Shown: positions 28,301-36,897, counted from the stretch's first letter. The stretch: 64,000 bases of DNA from Verrucomicrobiota bacterium (GCA_028293545.1 JAQGOP010000052.1:1-64000), one strand, 5' to 3'. The notes: a model not told the origin generated them from the letters alone. Program-made: numbers and translations.

Positions 28301-28916
28301 CTACACCGGGATCGCCGAAGCGGTGAACACCTACACGGAGGATGAATTGCTGCAGCTGGGCGATCGCGCGGAATTCCGGCTCTGTGGCATCGCTTCGAAC
28401 ATCGCGAAAAAACTCTCGAAGAAGGACAACCGCCCCTGGGCCGCCTTCACGCTTTCAAGCAAACGCGCCTCGCTGCAGCTGAACATGTTCGCCGACGCCT
28501 ACGCCGCTTACTCGCAGAATTTGGTGACGGACACGCCGGTCCTCGTCCAAGGCAATATCATCGGGGGCAACGACGGCATGCGGATCAACATCAAGGAATG
28601 TTACCCGCTCGAGAATTTCGTGACCGGCATCGTGAAGAAAGTCACCTGGCTCCTGCATCCCGCGCATCCCGACCTGCCGGCATTTTTCCACACGCTGCGC
28701 GACGCAGTGACTCGCCACGCCGGCGACACCCGGATGGAGTTCGGCTTCGTCTTCGACGACCGCGTCGCGCCGGTGGCGGAGGCCAGTGGCGCACTCGGCT
28801 GGAAGTTGACCGCCGCCAAATTCCAGGAACTGCGCGCACATCCTGCCGTCGCGGGCGTCCAGCTGGAAACCAAGCGCCTCGACCTGAAACAGGACCGCCG
28901 CTGGTCGAAGCGCTAG
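25353..28916 (+). CDS. dnaE: DNA polymerase III subunit alpha
   Basis: The 1187-residue replicative polymerase, starting at GTG 25353. The N-terminal PHP domain begins FVHLHVHSDYSLLDGACRI. The C-family polymerase core has the catalytic aspartates in PDFDIDFC (about 419-426) and the third in KMDFLGLKTL (about 570). It continues with GPGRGSGAGCIVAYLLGI, the tandem helix-hairpin-helix (FGLAGIKGVGEQAA), and a C-terminal OB-fold (VLVQGNIIGGNDGMRINIKE). The length fits DnaE1-type enzymes. It is free-standing between an accessory cluster and an rRNA methyltransferase. Confidence 0.97.
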   Translation: MASIDKNFVHLHVHSDYSLLDGACRIDRLMDRAVELGMGALALTDHGNLYGAIEFYNTAKSKGIKPIVGCELYLVETSRLERHGRSDDEGKSIFHLGLLARNLTGYQNLLKLVSDAHLKGFYYKPRTDLDTLAKHADGLIGFTGCLASLVPQHLLHDRYEDAQKACARFVDIFGRENYFVEIQDHGIPEQRKIIPGLLKLAEEFKLKVICTNDVHYVRNSDAGPHDAMLCIQTGAKIEDEKRMRFDGTQFYLKSRDEMSKLFLELPESVTNTQLVAEMCDLTIPFPKGSERYPKYPLPVEIKTDRAGYLLDLCIAGLKRRYGVDYHSPDKAADPALGKTLVDRLDFELSIIGKTGFIDYFLVVWDFIDWAKKQDIPVGPGRGSGAGCIVAYLLGITNLDPLRFKLLFERFLNPERVSPPDFDIDFCMRRRGAVIDYVRQKYGNDCVANIITYGTLGAKMVIRDVSRVHNLPYAEADRLAKMIPDELNISLEDAQRKSAELRDEVAKNPAAKKIFDQALVLEGMVRNTGKHAAGIIITDRPLEEFVPLTLQEGDVTVQYDMNAVSKLGLLKMDFLGLKTLTVIADAIDNIRRTSNPKFDLETVGFEDPKTYALLNTGRTTGVFQLESTGMQALCRQISLSSIDEIVALIALYRPGPMEWIPDYVRGKKDPSTVKFPHKLLEEVCRETYGVMVYQEQVMEAAKIVAGYTLGGADMLRRAMGKKDPVAMAQERDKFVAGAKRVNGIEEKTANSIFDILNKFAGYGFNKSHSAAYAVLSYQTGFLKANYPVEFMAAMLSSELGNSEKVSHFVAECESMGLQVLGPDVNESRENFTPIGGKIRFGLAGIKGVGEQAAQKIIEERDRSGPYRDFEDFISRVDARALNKRVLEHLVKTGAFDFGGAPRKPLFEGIDGAMSTVASVARDKAAGQHSFLDMLAGEAPKKNGSGSPAARMVVHDTVGDFTSAERLQFEKELLGFYVSGHPMNLYTGIAEAVNTYTEDELLQLGDRAEFRLCGIASNIAKKLSKKDNRPWAAFTLSSKRASLQLNMFADAYAAYSQNLVTDTPVLVQGNIIGGNDGMRINIKECYPLENFVTGIVKKVTWLLHPAHPDLPAFFHTLRDAVTRHAGDTRMEFGFVFDDRVAPVAEASGALGWKLTAAKFQELRAHPAVAGVQLETKRLDLKQDRRWSKR

Positions 28917-28960
28917 GCCGGGCTGAGGCCGGCGAAAGTTGAAAGCCGAATGCCCGGTAC

Positions 28961-29060
28961 AAGGTGGAGCGTGTTGTCCCCAACGCGCTGAGCGGCTCCG
29001 TCGACGACACATCGCGGGCAGACTCGAGCAGCGTCTTGGGGACAAGCCGCTCCACCTTGC
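28961..29060. repeat. 100-nt palindromic element, GGTGGA type (family C)
   Basis: The left end AAGGTGGAGCGTGTTGTCCC and the right end GGGGACAAGCCGCTCCACCTT are inverted copies of each other with interior GCGCTGAGCGGCTCCGTC. It is the same element as two copies near 54.7-54.9 kb and could fold into a long interrupted hairpin. It lies between dnaE and the RsmB-like gene. Confidence 0.8.
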
Positions 29061-29151
29061 TGATGGGCGACGCCGGAAGGTTTCACGGGGCTTGGAGCTT
29101 TCACCCCCGCGCTTGTGCTCCGCGCCCTTCGCCTTCTTGTTGGTAAACCAC

Positions 29152-30279
29152 ATGCCCGACCAAGCCACGCTCAACCATGCCGCGCAGATCCTCGCCGGGA
29201 TCTCTGCCGACCAACGCGCGGACACGGCGCTGCGATTCTATTTCGAGACCCATCGCTACCTTCAGCCCGTCGCCAAGCGGGTGATCAGCCACACGGTGTT
29301 CACCTACTTCCGGTGGTTCTCCTGGCTCGACCCGCAAGCGTCGCCGCAGAAACGACTCGAGCACGCGGTCGCGTTGCAGGAACGTTTCACCGCGAATCCC
29401 AAATCGGTGAAAGCCGAGAGCTTGGCCGCCCTCGCGGTTCCCGCCTGGCTGGCCGGGGAAATGGAACTCTCGCCCGACTACCTTCGCCAGCTCCAGCGCG
29501 AACCCGCGCTCTGGATTCGGGCGCGGCCCGGGAAAAGTGCCGAGCTCGCGAAATCGCTTTTCGCCTGCGAGCCCACCGATCGCGCGCCCGATGCGCTCCG
29601 CTTCACGGGGACGCAGGACCTGTTCAAGACGGAGCAGTTCAAAACCGGTGAATTCGAAATCCAAGACCTCGCCTCGCAGCTGGTGAGCGTGGCCGCCGCA
29701 CCCCAGCCCGGGGAAACGTGGTGGGACAGCTGCGCCGGCGAAGGCGGCAAGACCCTCCACCTCGCCGACCTCATGCAGAACAAGGGCGTCGTCTGGGCCA
29801 CCGACCGGAACGGGAAGCGCATCGATACGCTGAAACGCCGCGCCGCCCGGGCGAAGCTTTTCAATTTTCGCACGGAGTTCTGGGACGGCGGCTCCCGGCT
29901 GCCCAACAAGGTCAAATTCGACGGCATCCTCCTCGACGCGCCCTGCAGCGGTGTCGGCACGTGGCAGAGAAATCCGCACGCGCGCTGGACGACGACGATG
30001 GACGACGTGCGCGAACTCGCCGCCACCCAGCTCGCGATGCTCAACAACGTCGCCGCCGCCCTCAAACCGAAGGGTCGCCTGATTTATTCGGTCTGCACGC
30101 TCACGCGCAGCGAAACCACCGCTGTGGCCGAAGCTTTTTCCGCCGCCCATCCGGAATTGGAACCGCTGCCGCTTGCCGTCGCGGCACCCGGCGCGCCCGA
30201 TCCTTCGCGCGTCACGCTCTGGCCGCACGAAATCAACGCCAACGGCATGTTCATCGCAGGCTGGCGGAAAAAATCCTGA
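29152..30279 (+). CDS. RsmB/NOP2/Sun-family RNA (cytosine-5) methyltransferase
   Basis: A 375-residue enzyme from ATG 29152. The N-terminal helical region resembles the NusB-like part of RsmB (LRFYFETHRYLQPVAKRVIS). The catalytic half has the SAM site WDSCAGEGGKTLHLAD, motif IV LDAPCSGVGTW and motif VI YSVCTLTRSET with its catalytic Cys. It probably methylates a 16S rRNA cytosine. RsmB (m5C967) is the closest guess, without proof of the exact site. It is followed 30 bases later by a second methyltransferase. Confidence 0.88.
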   Translation: MPDQATLNHAAQILAGISADQRADTALRFYFETHRYLQPVAKRVISHTVFTYFRWFSWLDPQASPQKRLEHAVALQERFTANPKSVKAESLAALAVPAWLAGEMELSPDYLRQLQREPALWIRARPGKSAELAKSLFACEPTDRAPDALRFTGTQDLFKTEQFKTGEFEIQDLASQLVSVAAAPQPGETWWDSCAGEGGKTLHLADLMQNKGVVWATDRNGKRIDTLKRRAARAKLFNFRTEFWDGGSRLPNKVKFDGILLDAPCSGVGTWQRNPHARWTTTMDDVRELAATQLAMLNNVAAALKPKGRLIYSVCTLTRSETTAVAEAFSAAHPELEPLPLAVAAPGAPDPSRVTLWPHEINANGMFIAGWRKKS

Positions 30280-30309
30280 GCAGAACCCGCTGCCCCGCGT
30301 TCGAGCCCG

Positions 30310-31092
30310 ATGCCTGCCGCCAAAGCCAAAGTCATCTCGAGCACGACGGTTCGATCCGACTTCAACGACCTTCAGGCGGTCGTGCATTACACCCGCGCGG
30401 CCCATCGGCTCGGGTTGTGGAAATCGGAAAAAATCCTCATCGAGCGTTTCTTCCCCGACAAAGGCGCGCGCTTGCTCGAGGCGGGCTGCGGCGCGGGCCG
30501 GGTCGCCGTTGCGCTGTGGGAGCTGGGCTATCGCGATCTCTCCGCCTTCGACTTCGCCGAGGAACTGCTCGTGCAGGCGGAAAGCCTCGTGCTGGAACGC
30601 GGCGCGCAGCTCAAGCTGTTCCACGCCGATGCCACCGCTCTCCGGAAATCACCGTCGCTTGACGGCGCGCCGTCGTTCGACGGCGTCCTCTTCACGTTTA
30701 ACGGGCTGATGCAGATTCCGCTCCGGCGAAAGCGCCGCAAAGCGCTGCGCGAACTTGCCGCCGTCAGCCGGGTCGGGGCCGTGCTCATGTTCACAACGCA
30801 TGACCGCGACAGCTCGCCGACCGAGAAGGCATTGTGGCGCCTCGAAGCGCTGCGCTGGGAAAAAGGCGAACAGGATCCGCGCCTGCGCGAATACGGGGAT
30901 CGGTATTTCAGCGAGGAAGGCACCGGTCGCACCTTCATGCACCTGCCCGATCGCGCGGAAATCCTCGACGACTTGGCCGCGACGGGTTGGATCCCCGAGT
31001 TCGACACCATGCGCCGCGAGGTCGCGACCGAGTCGCGCGCCGTGCGGGATTTTTCCGACGACTGCCGTTTCTGGGTCGCGCGGAGGAATTGA
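30310..31092 (+). CDS. class I SAM-dependent methyltransferase
   Basis: A 260-residue protein with motif I LLEAGCGAGRVAVALWELGY, acidic FDFAEELL after beta-2, and FDGVLFTFNGLMQIP in the post-motif region. It is a small-molecule type methyltransferase of unknown substrate. It follows the RsmB-like gene closely and precedes a GyrI-like gene, all on the plus strand. Confidence 0.85.
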   Translation: MPAAKAKVISSTTVRSDFNDLQAVVHYTRAAHRLGLWKSEKILIERFFPDKGARLLEAGCGAGRVAVALWELGYRDLSAFDFAEELLVQAESLVLERGAQLKLFHADATALRKSPSLDGAPSFDGVLFTFNGLMQIPLRRKRRKALRELAAVSRVGAVLMFTTHDRDSSPTEKALWRLEALRWEKGEQDPRLREYGDRYFSEEGTGRTFMHLPDRAEILDDLAATGWIPEFDTMRREVATESRAVRDFSDDCRFWVARRN

Positions 31093-31143
31093 AGAATTTC
31101 ATTCACGCCCGCCAAACTGAAACGCCCCCAACCCCGCGCCGCC

Positions 31144-31641
31144 ATGAAACCCGCCATCATCCACCTGCCCGCCTTCACCCTCGTCGGCCCGCATGCCCAC
31201 TTCATCAGCGCCATGTCGCCCGACGCGAACAACCTGAAAATCATCCCGCCCCTTTACCAACAGCTCTTCGCGCGCAAAGCCGAGATGCCGCCTCCGCTCG
31301 ATCGCTTTTCCTACGGCGCCTGCCGTTCCTTGCCGCCCTCCGAGCGAAACCGGGAGGATGAATTGGAATACATGGCGGGAATCAGCGTCGCGCCGCAGGC
31401 CAACGCGCCCACCGGCATGGGAAAGTGGACCGTGCCCGCCGCTTCCTACGCTCATTTCATCCACCGCGGCCCGATCTCCCAGCTCACCGAGACGATCAGT
31501 TACGCCCATGCTTCCTGGCTGCCGCGTTCCGGCTTCCAGTCCCCGAACGGCGCCTGCGAAATCGAACGGTATGACGACCGTTTCAAAGATGGCGGGGAAG
31601 ATTCCGAAATGGATTACCTGCTCCCGATCAAGCTGGCGTAG
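31144..31641 (+). CDS. GyrI-like / AraC effector-binding domain protein
   Basis: A 165-residue protein resembling stand-alone GyrI-like small-molecule-binding domains: AIIHLPAFTLVGPHAHFIS at the start, EDELEYMAGISVA, TVPAASYAHFIHRGPISQL and a final EMDYLLPIKLA. Such proteins bind hydrophobic cations or other ligands and some hydrolyse them. There is no DNA-binding domain. Its TAG stop lies within a family A repeat (31638-31662). Confidence 0.78.
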   Translation: MKPAIIHLPAFTLVGPHAHFISAMSPDANNLKIIPPLYQQLFARKAEMPPPLDRFSYGACRSLPPSERNREDELEYMAGISVAPQANAPTGMGKWTVPAASYAHFIHRGPISQLTETISYAHASWLPRSGFQSPNGACEIERYDDRFKDGGEDSEMDYLLPIKLA

Positions 31642-31662
31642 CGCAGGCGGCCCGCCTGCTCC
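31638..31662 (+). repeat. REP-like palindrome (family A)
   Basis: GTAGCGCAGGCGGCCCGCCT followed by GCTCC. The palindromic core is GCAGGCGG-C-CCGCCTGC. The TAG at the left end is the stop codon of the GyrI-like gene. Confidence 0.88.
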
Positions 31663-31708
31663 CGAATGGATTGTCCAGCGTCCGCGCACGAAAACACGGG
31701 CGGCGCGC

Positions 31709-32500
31709 TCAATTCTTCCCCCACACCAGCGGGAAATGTTTTCCCTTCAACTGTTCGCCATCGGCTACTTCGACGAACGGCTTCATGCAGTGGTGGCCCG
31801 ACGCGACGTAACGCGTCTCGTCGGTCATGAAGTGCAGCGCAATCGCCCGCCGGGGGCGGCCACTCGTGTTCGCATGTGACCCGTGCCACGTGAGCGAGTG
31901 GTGATAATGCACTTCGCCTTTTTTCACCGGGCATTTCCGCACCGTGACTTGATGGCCTTCGAATTCCTTCGGCACGTCTGCGACGAAATCCTTCCACGTC
32001 GCGAGCTGCTTCATGTGGTCACCCCATAGGTGCGAGCCCGGGACCATGCTCATGCAGCCGTTTTCGACGTCGACGTCGTCGAGCGCGACCCACGCTGTCA
32101 CCTCGGTCATCGGCGCGATGATCGGCCACAACGGCGCGTCCTGGTGCCACATGTTCACGCCGCCGGTCGCCGCCGGCTTGAATTGGATCTGGTCGTGCCA
32201 GATGCGCAGCGCCCGGGCGCCGGTCAGCTGCGCCATTTCCTCCCCGATCACCGGGTGCCGGATGAGTTTGGCGTAGGCGGGGCTTGCCTCCCAGATATTC
32301 ACGATCTGCCAGACCGGCGCGCTGTCGTTGTGGGTGAAATTGTGGCAGAGGACCGGCTGCGGGATGTCCTTCCGGTCGCGCTCGGCGATGACGCGCTCCA
32401 TCTCCGTGCGAAGTTCCTCGACCTCCGCCTCGCCGAGGACTTTGGAAGCGCGGAGATAGCCTTGGGATTTGAATTCCTCGATCTGGGCAGCGGTGAGCAT
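31709..32500 (-). CDS. phytanoyl-CoA dioxygenase family (PhyH) protein
   Basis: A 263-residue Fe(II)/2-oxoglutarate oxygenase-like protein from ATG 32500. The facial triad is visible as MWHQDAP (HxD) with the distal His in LTWHGSHANTS. The 2-oxoglutarate-binding Arg is probably in GRPRRAIALHFM. Members hydroxylate diverse small molecules. The substrate is unknown. An AraC regulator gene lies 69 bases upstream on the same strand, a pairing repeated elsewhere in the window. Confidence 0.87.
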   Translation of the reverse strand: MLTAAQIEEFKSQGYLRASKVLGEAEVEELRTEMERVIAERDRKDIPQPVLCHNFTHNDSAPVWQIVNIWEASPAYAKLIRHPVIGEEMAQLTGARALRIWHDQIQFKPAATGGVNMWHQDAPLWPIIAPMTEVTAWVALDDVDVENGCMSMVPGSHLWGDHMKQLATWKDFVADVPKEFEGHQVTVRKCPVKKGEVHYHHSLTWHGSHANTSGRPRRAIALHFMTDETRYVASGHHCMKPFVEVADGEQLKGKHFPLVWGKN

Positions 32501-32569
32501 GGGGCCCAATCTAGCGCTGCGCCCGCAGCTGTCAGGCGCCGAGACTTGGCCGCGACGCGCAGGTGTTGG

Positions 32570-33520
32570 CTATTTTTCCTGTCGGCCGGCCAGCAGGGCA
32601 TCCCGGTAGTGCGCCGGCGACAGCCCGTCGACGCGGCGAAACACCTTGCTGAAATGACTCGCGTCGCGAAACCCGGTGCGCGCCGCGATTTCCTTCACCG
32701 ACAGTCGGTTGTCTGCCAGCAGTCGCCGCGCTTCCTCCACACGCAGGCGGCGCAGATAATCCAGGGGCGGGTAACCGGTGACATTGCGAAACAGCGCCTG
32801 CAAACGACTCGGGCTCAGGCCGGAGGATTTCTCCAGCGCCCGATGGTCGAGCGGGCGCGAGAGATTTTCCGCCATGAATTCCACCATCGCCTGCACGCGG
32901 GTTTGATCGCGCCGCGCCGCGCCGCCCGGCCGCGGCTGCCGGGGTTCGGCCAGCAGCGCCAACAGCACGCCAGCGAGATGAGCTGAGGCCTGCGCGGGCC
33001 CGAGGACAGCTGAAGAACCGTGCACGGCCACAATGTCATTCAGGGCGCGCGCAATTCGATGACCGGAAAAAAGCCGGCGTTGTGCCACCAGGCTGAGCCC
33101 GTGCGTGAACCGGACCTGGTAAGGCCCGCGCCGGTCCAATCCCGCGGAAACCTTTGGCAGGCCGGGCGCAAAATCGAAATGCACGGCGATGTGTTCCCCC
33201 GCCGCGCGGTCGTCGGCTTCGAACGAGTGCGGCACAAACGGCGGGATGAACAGCAGGTCGTGCATCGCGTAAGGCCGGCGCATTCCGTCCAGCGTCCAAT
33301 GGCCGCTGCCCGTCACAATCAGCACGAGTTCGTGGTCGAAAATGATGCGCGGCGGAATCGCGAGGAAACCGGCCAGGCGATGCGAGATGCGCACCACCGG
33401 ATGAATTTCCTCGGGTCGCAGCAGGTGGTTCCGAAACCGCCCCAAGGGGCCGAAGGGCGCCCGACGCTCGACTTTCATCCCCGCTGGAATGCGGACCCTG
33501 GCTCCAATCGCAGCACACAT
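32570..33520 (-). CDS. AraC-family transcriptional regulator
   Basis: About 316 residues from ATG 33520. ATG 33478 (MKVERRAP) is also possible and would give 302. The longer frame from 33655 runs through a family A repeat and is not used. An N-terminal cupin-like sensor region (LVLIVTGSGHWTLDG, LLFIPPFVPHSFEA) is followed by two helix-turn-helix motifs (LEKSSGLSPSRLQALFRNVTG and VKEIAARTGFRDASHFSKVF). It probably senses a carbohydrate-like ligand and controls the PhyH gene immediately downstream. Confidence 0.9.
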   Translation of the reverse strand: MCAAIGARVRIPAGMKVERRAPFGPLGRFRNHLLRPEEIHPVVRISHRLAGFLAIPPRIIFDHELVLIVTGSGHWTLDGMRRPYAMHDLLFIPPFVPHSFEADDRAAGEHIAVHFDFAPGLPKVSAGLDRRGPYQVRFTHGLSLVAQRRLFSGHRIARALNDIVAVHGSSAVLGPAQASAHLAGVLLALLAEPRQPRPGGAARRDQTRVQAMVEFMAENLSRPLDHRALEKSSGLSPSRLQALFRNVTGYPPLDYLRRLRVEEARRLLADNRLSVKEIAARTGFRDASHFSKVFRRVDGLSPAHYRDALLAGRQEK

Positions 33521-33561
33521 GTCCCGGACGTTGTGCGGTTTGGAGAGTGACTCAAGGTGAA

Positions 33562-33586
33562 GTAGCGCAGGCGGCCCGCCTGCTTC
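33562..33586 (+). repeat. REP-like palindrome (family A)
   Basis: GTAGCGCAGGCGGCCCGCCT followed by GCTTCC, in the divergent gap between the AraC gene and the ccsA/hemX-like gene. A partial GAAGTAGCGGA follows at once. Confidence 0.88.
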
Positions 33587-33638
33587 CCGAAGTAGCGGAC
33601 TTGCCCCATTGGGCGAACGTCCTACGTTCGGGCCCTTC

Positions 33639-34487
33639 ATGTTTGCCGGACTCACCGATCGTTCCTGGCTGTGGCTCGCCGCCGAGTGCTACTTCGCGGG
33701 CCTTTTCCTCGGGACGTTTTTCCTGCTTCGCGGACGACGCGCTGGCCGCGGCATCAACACCGTCATCGCCGCCGGCTACGTGCTCCAGGTCATCGGCCTC
33801 TACGTGCGCGGCCGCGCCGTCGGCGGCTGTCCCCTCGGGAACACTTTTGAAATCCTCCAATTCACGGCCTGGTCGGCGATCACCCTCTACTTTTTCGTGG
33901 GCGTCACCTTTCGCCTCAGCCTCCTCGGCTATTTTACTTCCACGCTGGCCGCGGCCCTGACGCTCGTGTCGCTCGCGATCCCGGCGTGGGACGCGAATCG
34001 CCGCGACCACATCTTCGGCGGCAATTCCTGGATCGAGCTGCACGCCGCGCTCGCGCTGTTCAGCTATGGCGTGTTCGCGCTGCTCGCCCTCACCTCGTGC
34101 ATGTTCCTGCTCCGGAACTATTCGCTCAAGACGAAGCATCCCGGCGGCGCGTTCACCTTTCTTCCCTCCATCATCGACCTCGACACGATCAGCGTCCGCC
34201 TGCTCGTGGCGGGGGTTTCGATCATGACCGTCTCGCTCGCCGTCGGCGCGGCGTACTGGGTGCGCGATACCAGCACGGTCAACCTCACGAAACTTTATAT
34301 CACGATCGCGGTGTGGGCGGCCTACGTCGTGATGCTCGCGCTGCGCACCCGCGGCGTCCTGATCGCGAAACGTTTTTCGTGGGCCGGGGTGCTGCTGTTT
34401 GCCGCGGCGCTGCTCTCGCTGTGGCCGGTCGATGCCAGCCGTCATTCCAGTGAGCTCAATTCTCCCACCCGCGTGGTGCCACGATGA
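33639..34487 (+). CDS. CcsA/HemX-type cytochrome c assembly membrane protein
   Basis: A 282-residue protein with eight or so predicted helices, of the CcsA/HemX family (CPLGNTFEILQFTAWSAIT, SWIELHAALALFSYGVFALLAL). The tryptophan-rich heme-handling WxWD motif of CcsA is not evident (VGAAYWVRDTSTVN), which favours a HemX-type role in regulating or stabilising glutamyl-tRNA reductase. Its stop overlaps the hemA start by ATGA, as hemX-hemA pairs often do. ATG 33639 is preferred over an upstream TTG. Confidence 0.82.
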   Translation: MFAGLTDRSWLWLAAECYFAGLFLGTFFLLRGRRAGRGINTVIAAGYVLQVIGLYVRGRAVGGCPLGNTFEILQFTAWSAITLYFFVGVTFRLSLLGYFTSTLAAALTLVSLAIPAWDANRRDHIFGGNSWIELHAALALFSYGVFALLALTSCMFLLRNYSLKTKHPGGAFTFLPSIIDLDTISVRLLVAGVSIMTVSLAVGAAYWVRDTSTVNLTKLYITIAVWAAYVVMLALRTRGVLIAKRFSWAGVLLFAAALLSLWPVDASRHSSELNSPTRVVPR

Positions 34488-35560
34488 GTGCGGGAAACTT
34501 ATTCGTCCTCGGCGCCACGCATCACACCGCGCCGCTTGCGGTCCGTGAACGGCTCTCGCTCGATGCGGCTGCGACCGAACTGCTTCGCGATGAGCTGTCA
34601 CGGATCGCGGGCTTGAAGGAATTCACCGTCCTCAGCACCTGCAACCGCGTCGAGTTCTACGGCGTCGGCGAATCTGCCGCCGTGGCTTCCGAAGTCCAAC
34701 GCGCCTTCTGCGCGCGCCAAGGCGTCGCCCCCCATGAGTTCGAGCAATTCCGCCTGAGCCTCGCCGGGCCCCATGCGCTGCAGCATCTGCTCGAGGTCAC
34801 CGCAGGCCTCGACTCGCAGATGCTCGGTGAGACCGAAATCTTCGGGCAGGTGAAGGAAGCGTATGGCGCGGCGCAGGCGCGCGGGCACACCGGCGCGGTG
34901 CTCAACCGCGTTTTCCAAAAGGCCTTCCAGGCGGCGAAGCATGTCCGGACCAACACCGCGATCACGGAGGGGCAGGTCAGCGTGGCCAACGTGGCCGTCG
35001 AGTTGGCCGTGAACATTTTCGGCTCCCTCGCCCAGGCCCGCATCCTGCTTCTCGGCGCGGGCGAGATCGGCGAAAAGACCGCGCGCGCCTTCCAGAGCCG
35101 GGGCGCGGCGACGCTGTCGGTGACCAGCCGCCGGCTCGAGAGCGCGATGGAGCTCGCGAACTCCCTCGGGGCCTTCGCGCTGCCGTTCTGGCTGACGCCG
35201 GTGAAATTGACGGACTTCGACATCGTGGTCTGCGCGACCGCCGCTCCCGACACCGTGGTTTCGCTCGCCGCGGTGCAGGCCGCGATGCGCAAGCGTCCCG
35301 CGCGGCCGTTGTTCTTCATCGACCTGGCGCTCCCGCGCGATGTCGACCCCGGCGTCGCCGACTTGGAGAATGTGTTCCTCTACAATCTCGACGACCTCGC
35401 GAAGATCGCCGACGACAACCGCGCTGCCCGCGAAGCGGAAATCGGAAAATGTCGCGAGCTGCTCAACGTGCGCACGCAGGCGCTCTGGCGGCAGATCGAG
35501 CCGAGATTACAAGGCGGCGCCGGCGAAAGTGCGATGGGCGCGCAAACTGAATCGGCGTAG
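34484..35560 (+). CDS. hemA: glutamyl-tRNA reductase
   Basis: A 358-residue enzyme making glutamate-1-semialdehyde, the first step of C5 heme biosynthesis. Catalytic Cys53 is in VLSTCNRVEFYG. LDSQMLGETEIFGQVKEAY is diagnostic, and the NADPH site is ILLLGAGEIGEKTA. It is shorter than the usual length of about 420 residues because the C-terminal dimerisation helices are curtailed (the end is ESAMGAQTESA). It is translationally coupled to the HemX-like gene. Confidence 0.94.
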   Translation: MSAGNLFVLGATHHTAPLAVRERLSLDAAATELLRDELSRIAGLKEFTVLSTCNRVEFYGVGESAAVASEVQRAFCARQGVAPHEFEQFRLSLAGPHALQHLLEVTAGLDSQMLGETEIFGQVKEAYGAAQARGHTGAVLNRVFQKAFQAAKHVRTNTAITEGQVSVANVAVELAVNIFGSLAQARILLLGAGEIGEKTARAFQSRGAATLSVTSRRLESAMELANSLGAFALPFWLTPVKLTDFDIVVCATAAPDTVVSLAAVQAAMRKRPARPLFFIDLALPRDVDPGVADLENVFLYNLDDLAKIADDNRAAREAEIGKCRELLNVRTQALWRQIEPRLQGGAGESAMGAQTESA

Positions 35561-35591
35561 GGCCGGGTCTTCGACCGGCTTCTTGAATCGT

Positions 35592-35743
35592 CGTAGCGCA
35601 GGCATCCTCCCTGCCGACGCCATGCCCGCGTCCTCGCTCCGACTCAAAGAGAACGACGTCGTCCCGCTTGTTTTGCCAGGCCCAAGGGTTCGTGGACAGG
35701 GAGTATCGCGAACGGAGCGAAGCAGGCGGGCCGCCTGCGCTAC
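35592..35743. repeat. inverted pair of family A elements
   Basis: The left copy is diverged (GTAGCGCAGGCATCCTCCCT plus GC, 35592-35617). The right copy is inverted and clean (GCAGGCGGGCCGCCTGCGCT plus AC, 35722-35743). They face each other between hemA and lpxB. The right copy supplies the TAG stop of lpxB. Confidence 0.75.
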
Positions 35744-36897
35744 GTCAGATGCCGCGCCAGCCAATCGTCCGCCGTGCCTCCGGCGGGCTGGCTCAGGAGC
35801 GCGCGCAACCTGCGCGCTTGGTCCGCAGTTTGCGCCCGACGCGGCTCATCATGAAGGCAGGCCCGCAGCTCCGCCGCCAGGGCCCCCGGCGTTGCCGCCC
35901 CTTGGATAAATTCCGGGTACATCGGCTCGTTGAGGAGTAGGTTCGCGATCCCGATGTACTTCACCTTCACGAGCATTCGGCCCATCACGTACGTCAGCGG
36001 ATTCGTGCGATACGCGATCGCGCCGGGGATAGCCGCCAGGGCGCAGTGCATCGACATCGTGCCGGAACTGGTCAGGACCGCCGACGCCGCCAATGCCACC
36101 GACGAATCATCCGCCGATCCCGTGATCGGCGACAGGCGCACATTGCCCGGCGGATTCGCCGCGCGCAGCACCGCGAGGATGTCGTCGCTGGGATAGAGCA
36201 CGACGGCCTCGCGTTCACCGCACGCCCGAAAGCCTTCGAGCAGCACCGGGAAAATCCGCGCCACTGCCTGCTTCCGACTTCCCGGCAAAAGGAGGACCGG
36301 GCCGCTGGGATCGTACCGGACCGGGGCGCGATGATCGGAAGCGACGAAAGGATGGCCGACAAATTCAACTGCGAGCGTGGTGTCGGCGTAACATGCGACC
36401 TCAAACGGGAAAATCACCGCCATCGCATCGAGGTCGCGCGCCATCGTAAAACGCCGTTTCGCTTTCCACGCCCAAATCTGCGGGCTGATGTAATACAGCG
36501 CCGTGATCGTGCCGCCGCCTTTCACGGACAGCCCGCGCTCGCGCAGCGCGGCGGCGAGCCGGAGGTTGAAGCCGGGATAGTCGATGAAACAGATCGCGCG
36601 CGGACGGTGCTCCGCGATCCAGCGGAGCGTCGCGTTGAACAGTTCGCGGAAGAACGGGTAATTCTTGAGCACCTCGACCAGCCCGACGACCGACGACGAA
36701 GTCAAATCGTGCAGCAGTTGGGCCCCCGCGGCCTGGAGTTCAGGACCACCGAGCGCCGCCACGACCAGGCCCGGATTCTTTGCCCGGAATTCGCGCACCA
36801 TCCGCGCGCCGTGCTCATCGCCGGAGTGTTCGCCCGCGATGACGAGCACGTCGACTCGGCCCGCACTCGGAGGTGGAAGGCGGAAAGGCGCGCTCAT
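35740..36897 (-). CDS. lpxB: lipid-A-disaccharide synthase
   Basis: A 385-residue GT19 enzyme joining UDP-2,3-diacylglucosamine to lipid X in lipid A synthesis at the inner membrane. Signatures are VLVIAGEHSGDEHGARM, CFIDYPGFNLRLA, YYISPQIWAWK, VGHPF, LLLPGSRKQAV and LTSSGTMSMHCAL. ATG 36897 was chosen because its ATGA overlaps the stop of the Gfo/Idh gene. The open frame extends much further upstream, but the extension is antisense-like noise. The TAG stop is part of a family A repeat. Confidence 0.95.
   Translation of the reverse strand: MSAPFRLPPPSAGRVDVLVIAGEHSGDEHGARMVREFRAKNPGLVVAALGGPELQAAGAQLLHDLTSSSVVGLVEVLKNYPFFRELFNATLRWIAEHRPRAICFIDYPGFNLRLAAALRERGLSVKGGGTITALYYISPQIWAWKAKRRFTMARDLDAMAVIFPFEVACYADTTLAVEFVGHPFVASDHRAPVRYDPSGPVLLLPGSRKQAVARIFPVLLEGFRACGEREAVVLYPSDDILAVLRAANPPGNVRLSPITGSADDSSVALAASAVLTSSGTMSMHCALAAIPGAIAYRTNPLTYVMGRMLVKVKYIGIANLLLNEPMYPEFIQGAATPGALAAELRACLHDEPRRAQTADQARRLRALLSQPAGGTADDWLARHLT

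Noticed and set aside
28939-29151. Upstream extension of the RsmB-like gene through the repeat
   Set aside because: The translated extension is just the family C element read as protein. The methyltransferase sequence starts at ATG 29152.
33523-33655. Upstream extension of the AraC regulator
   Set aside because: It contains a translated family A repeat (AGGPPALL) and begins inside the divergent gap, so it is not part of the protein.
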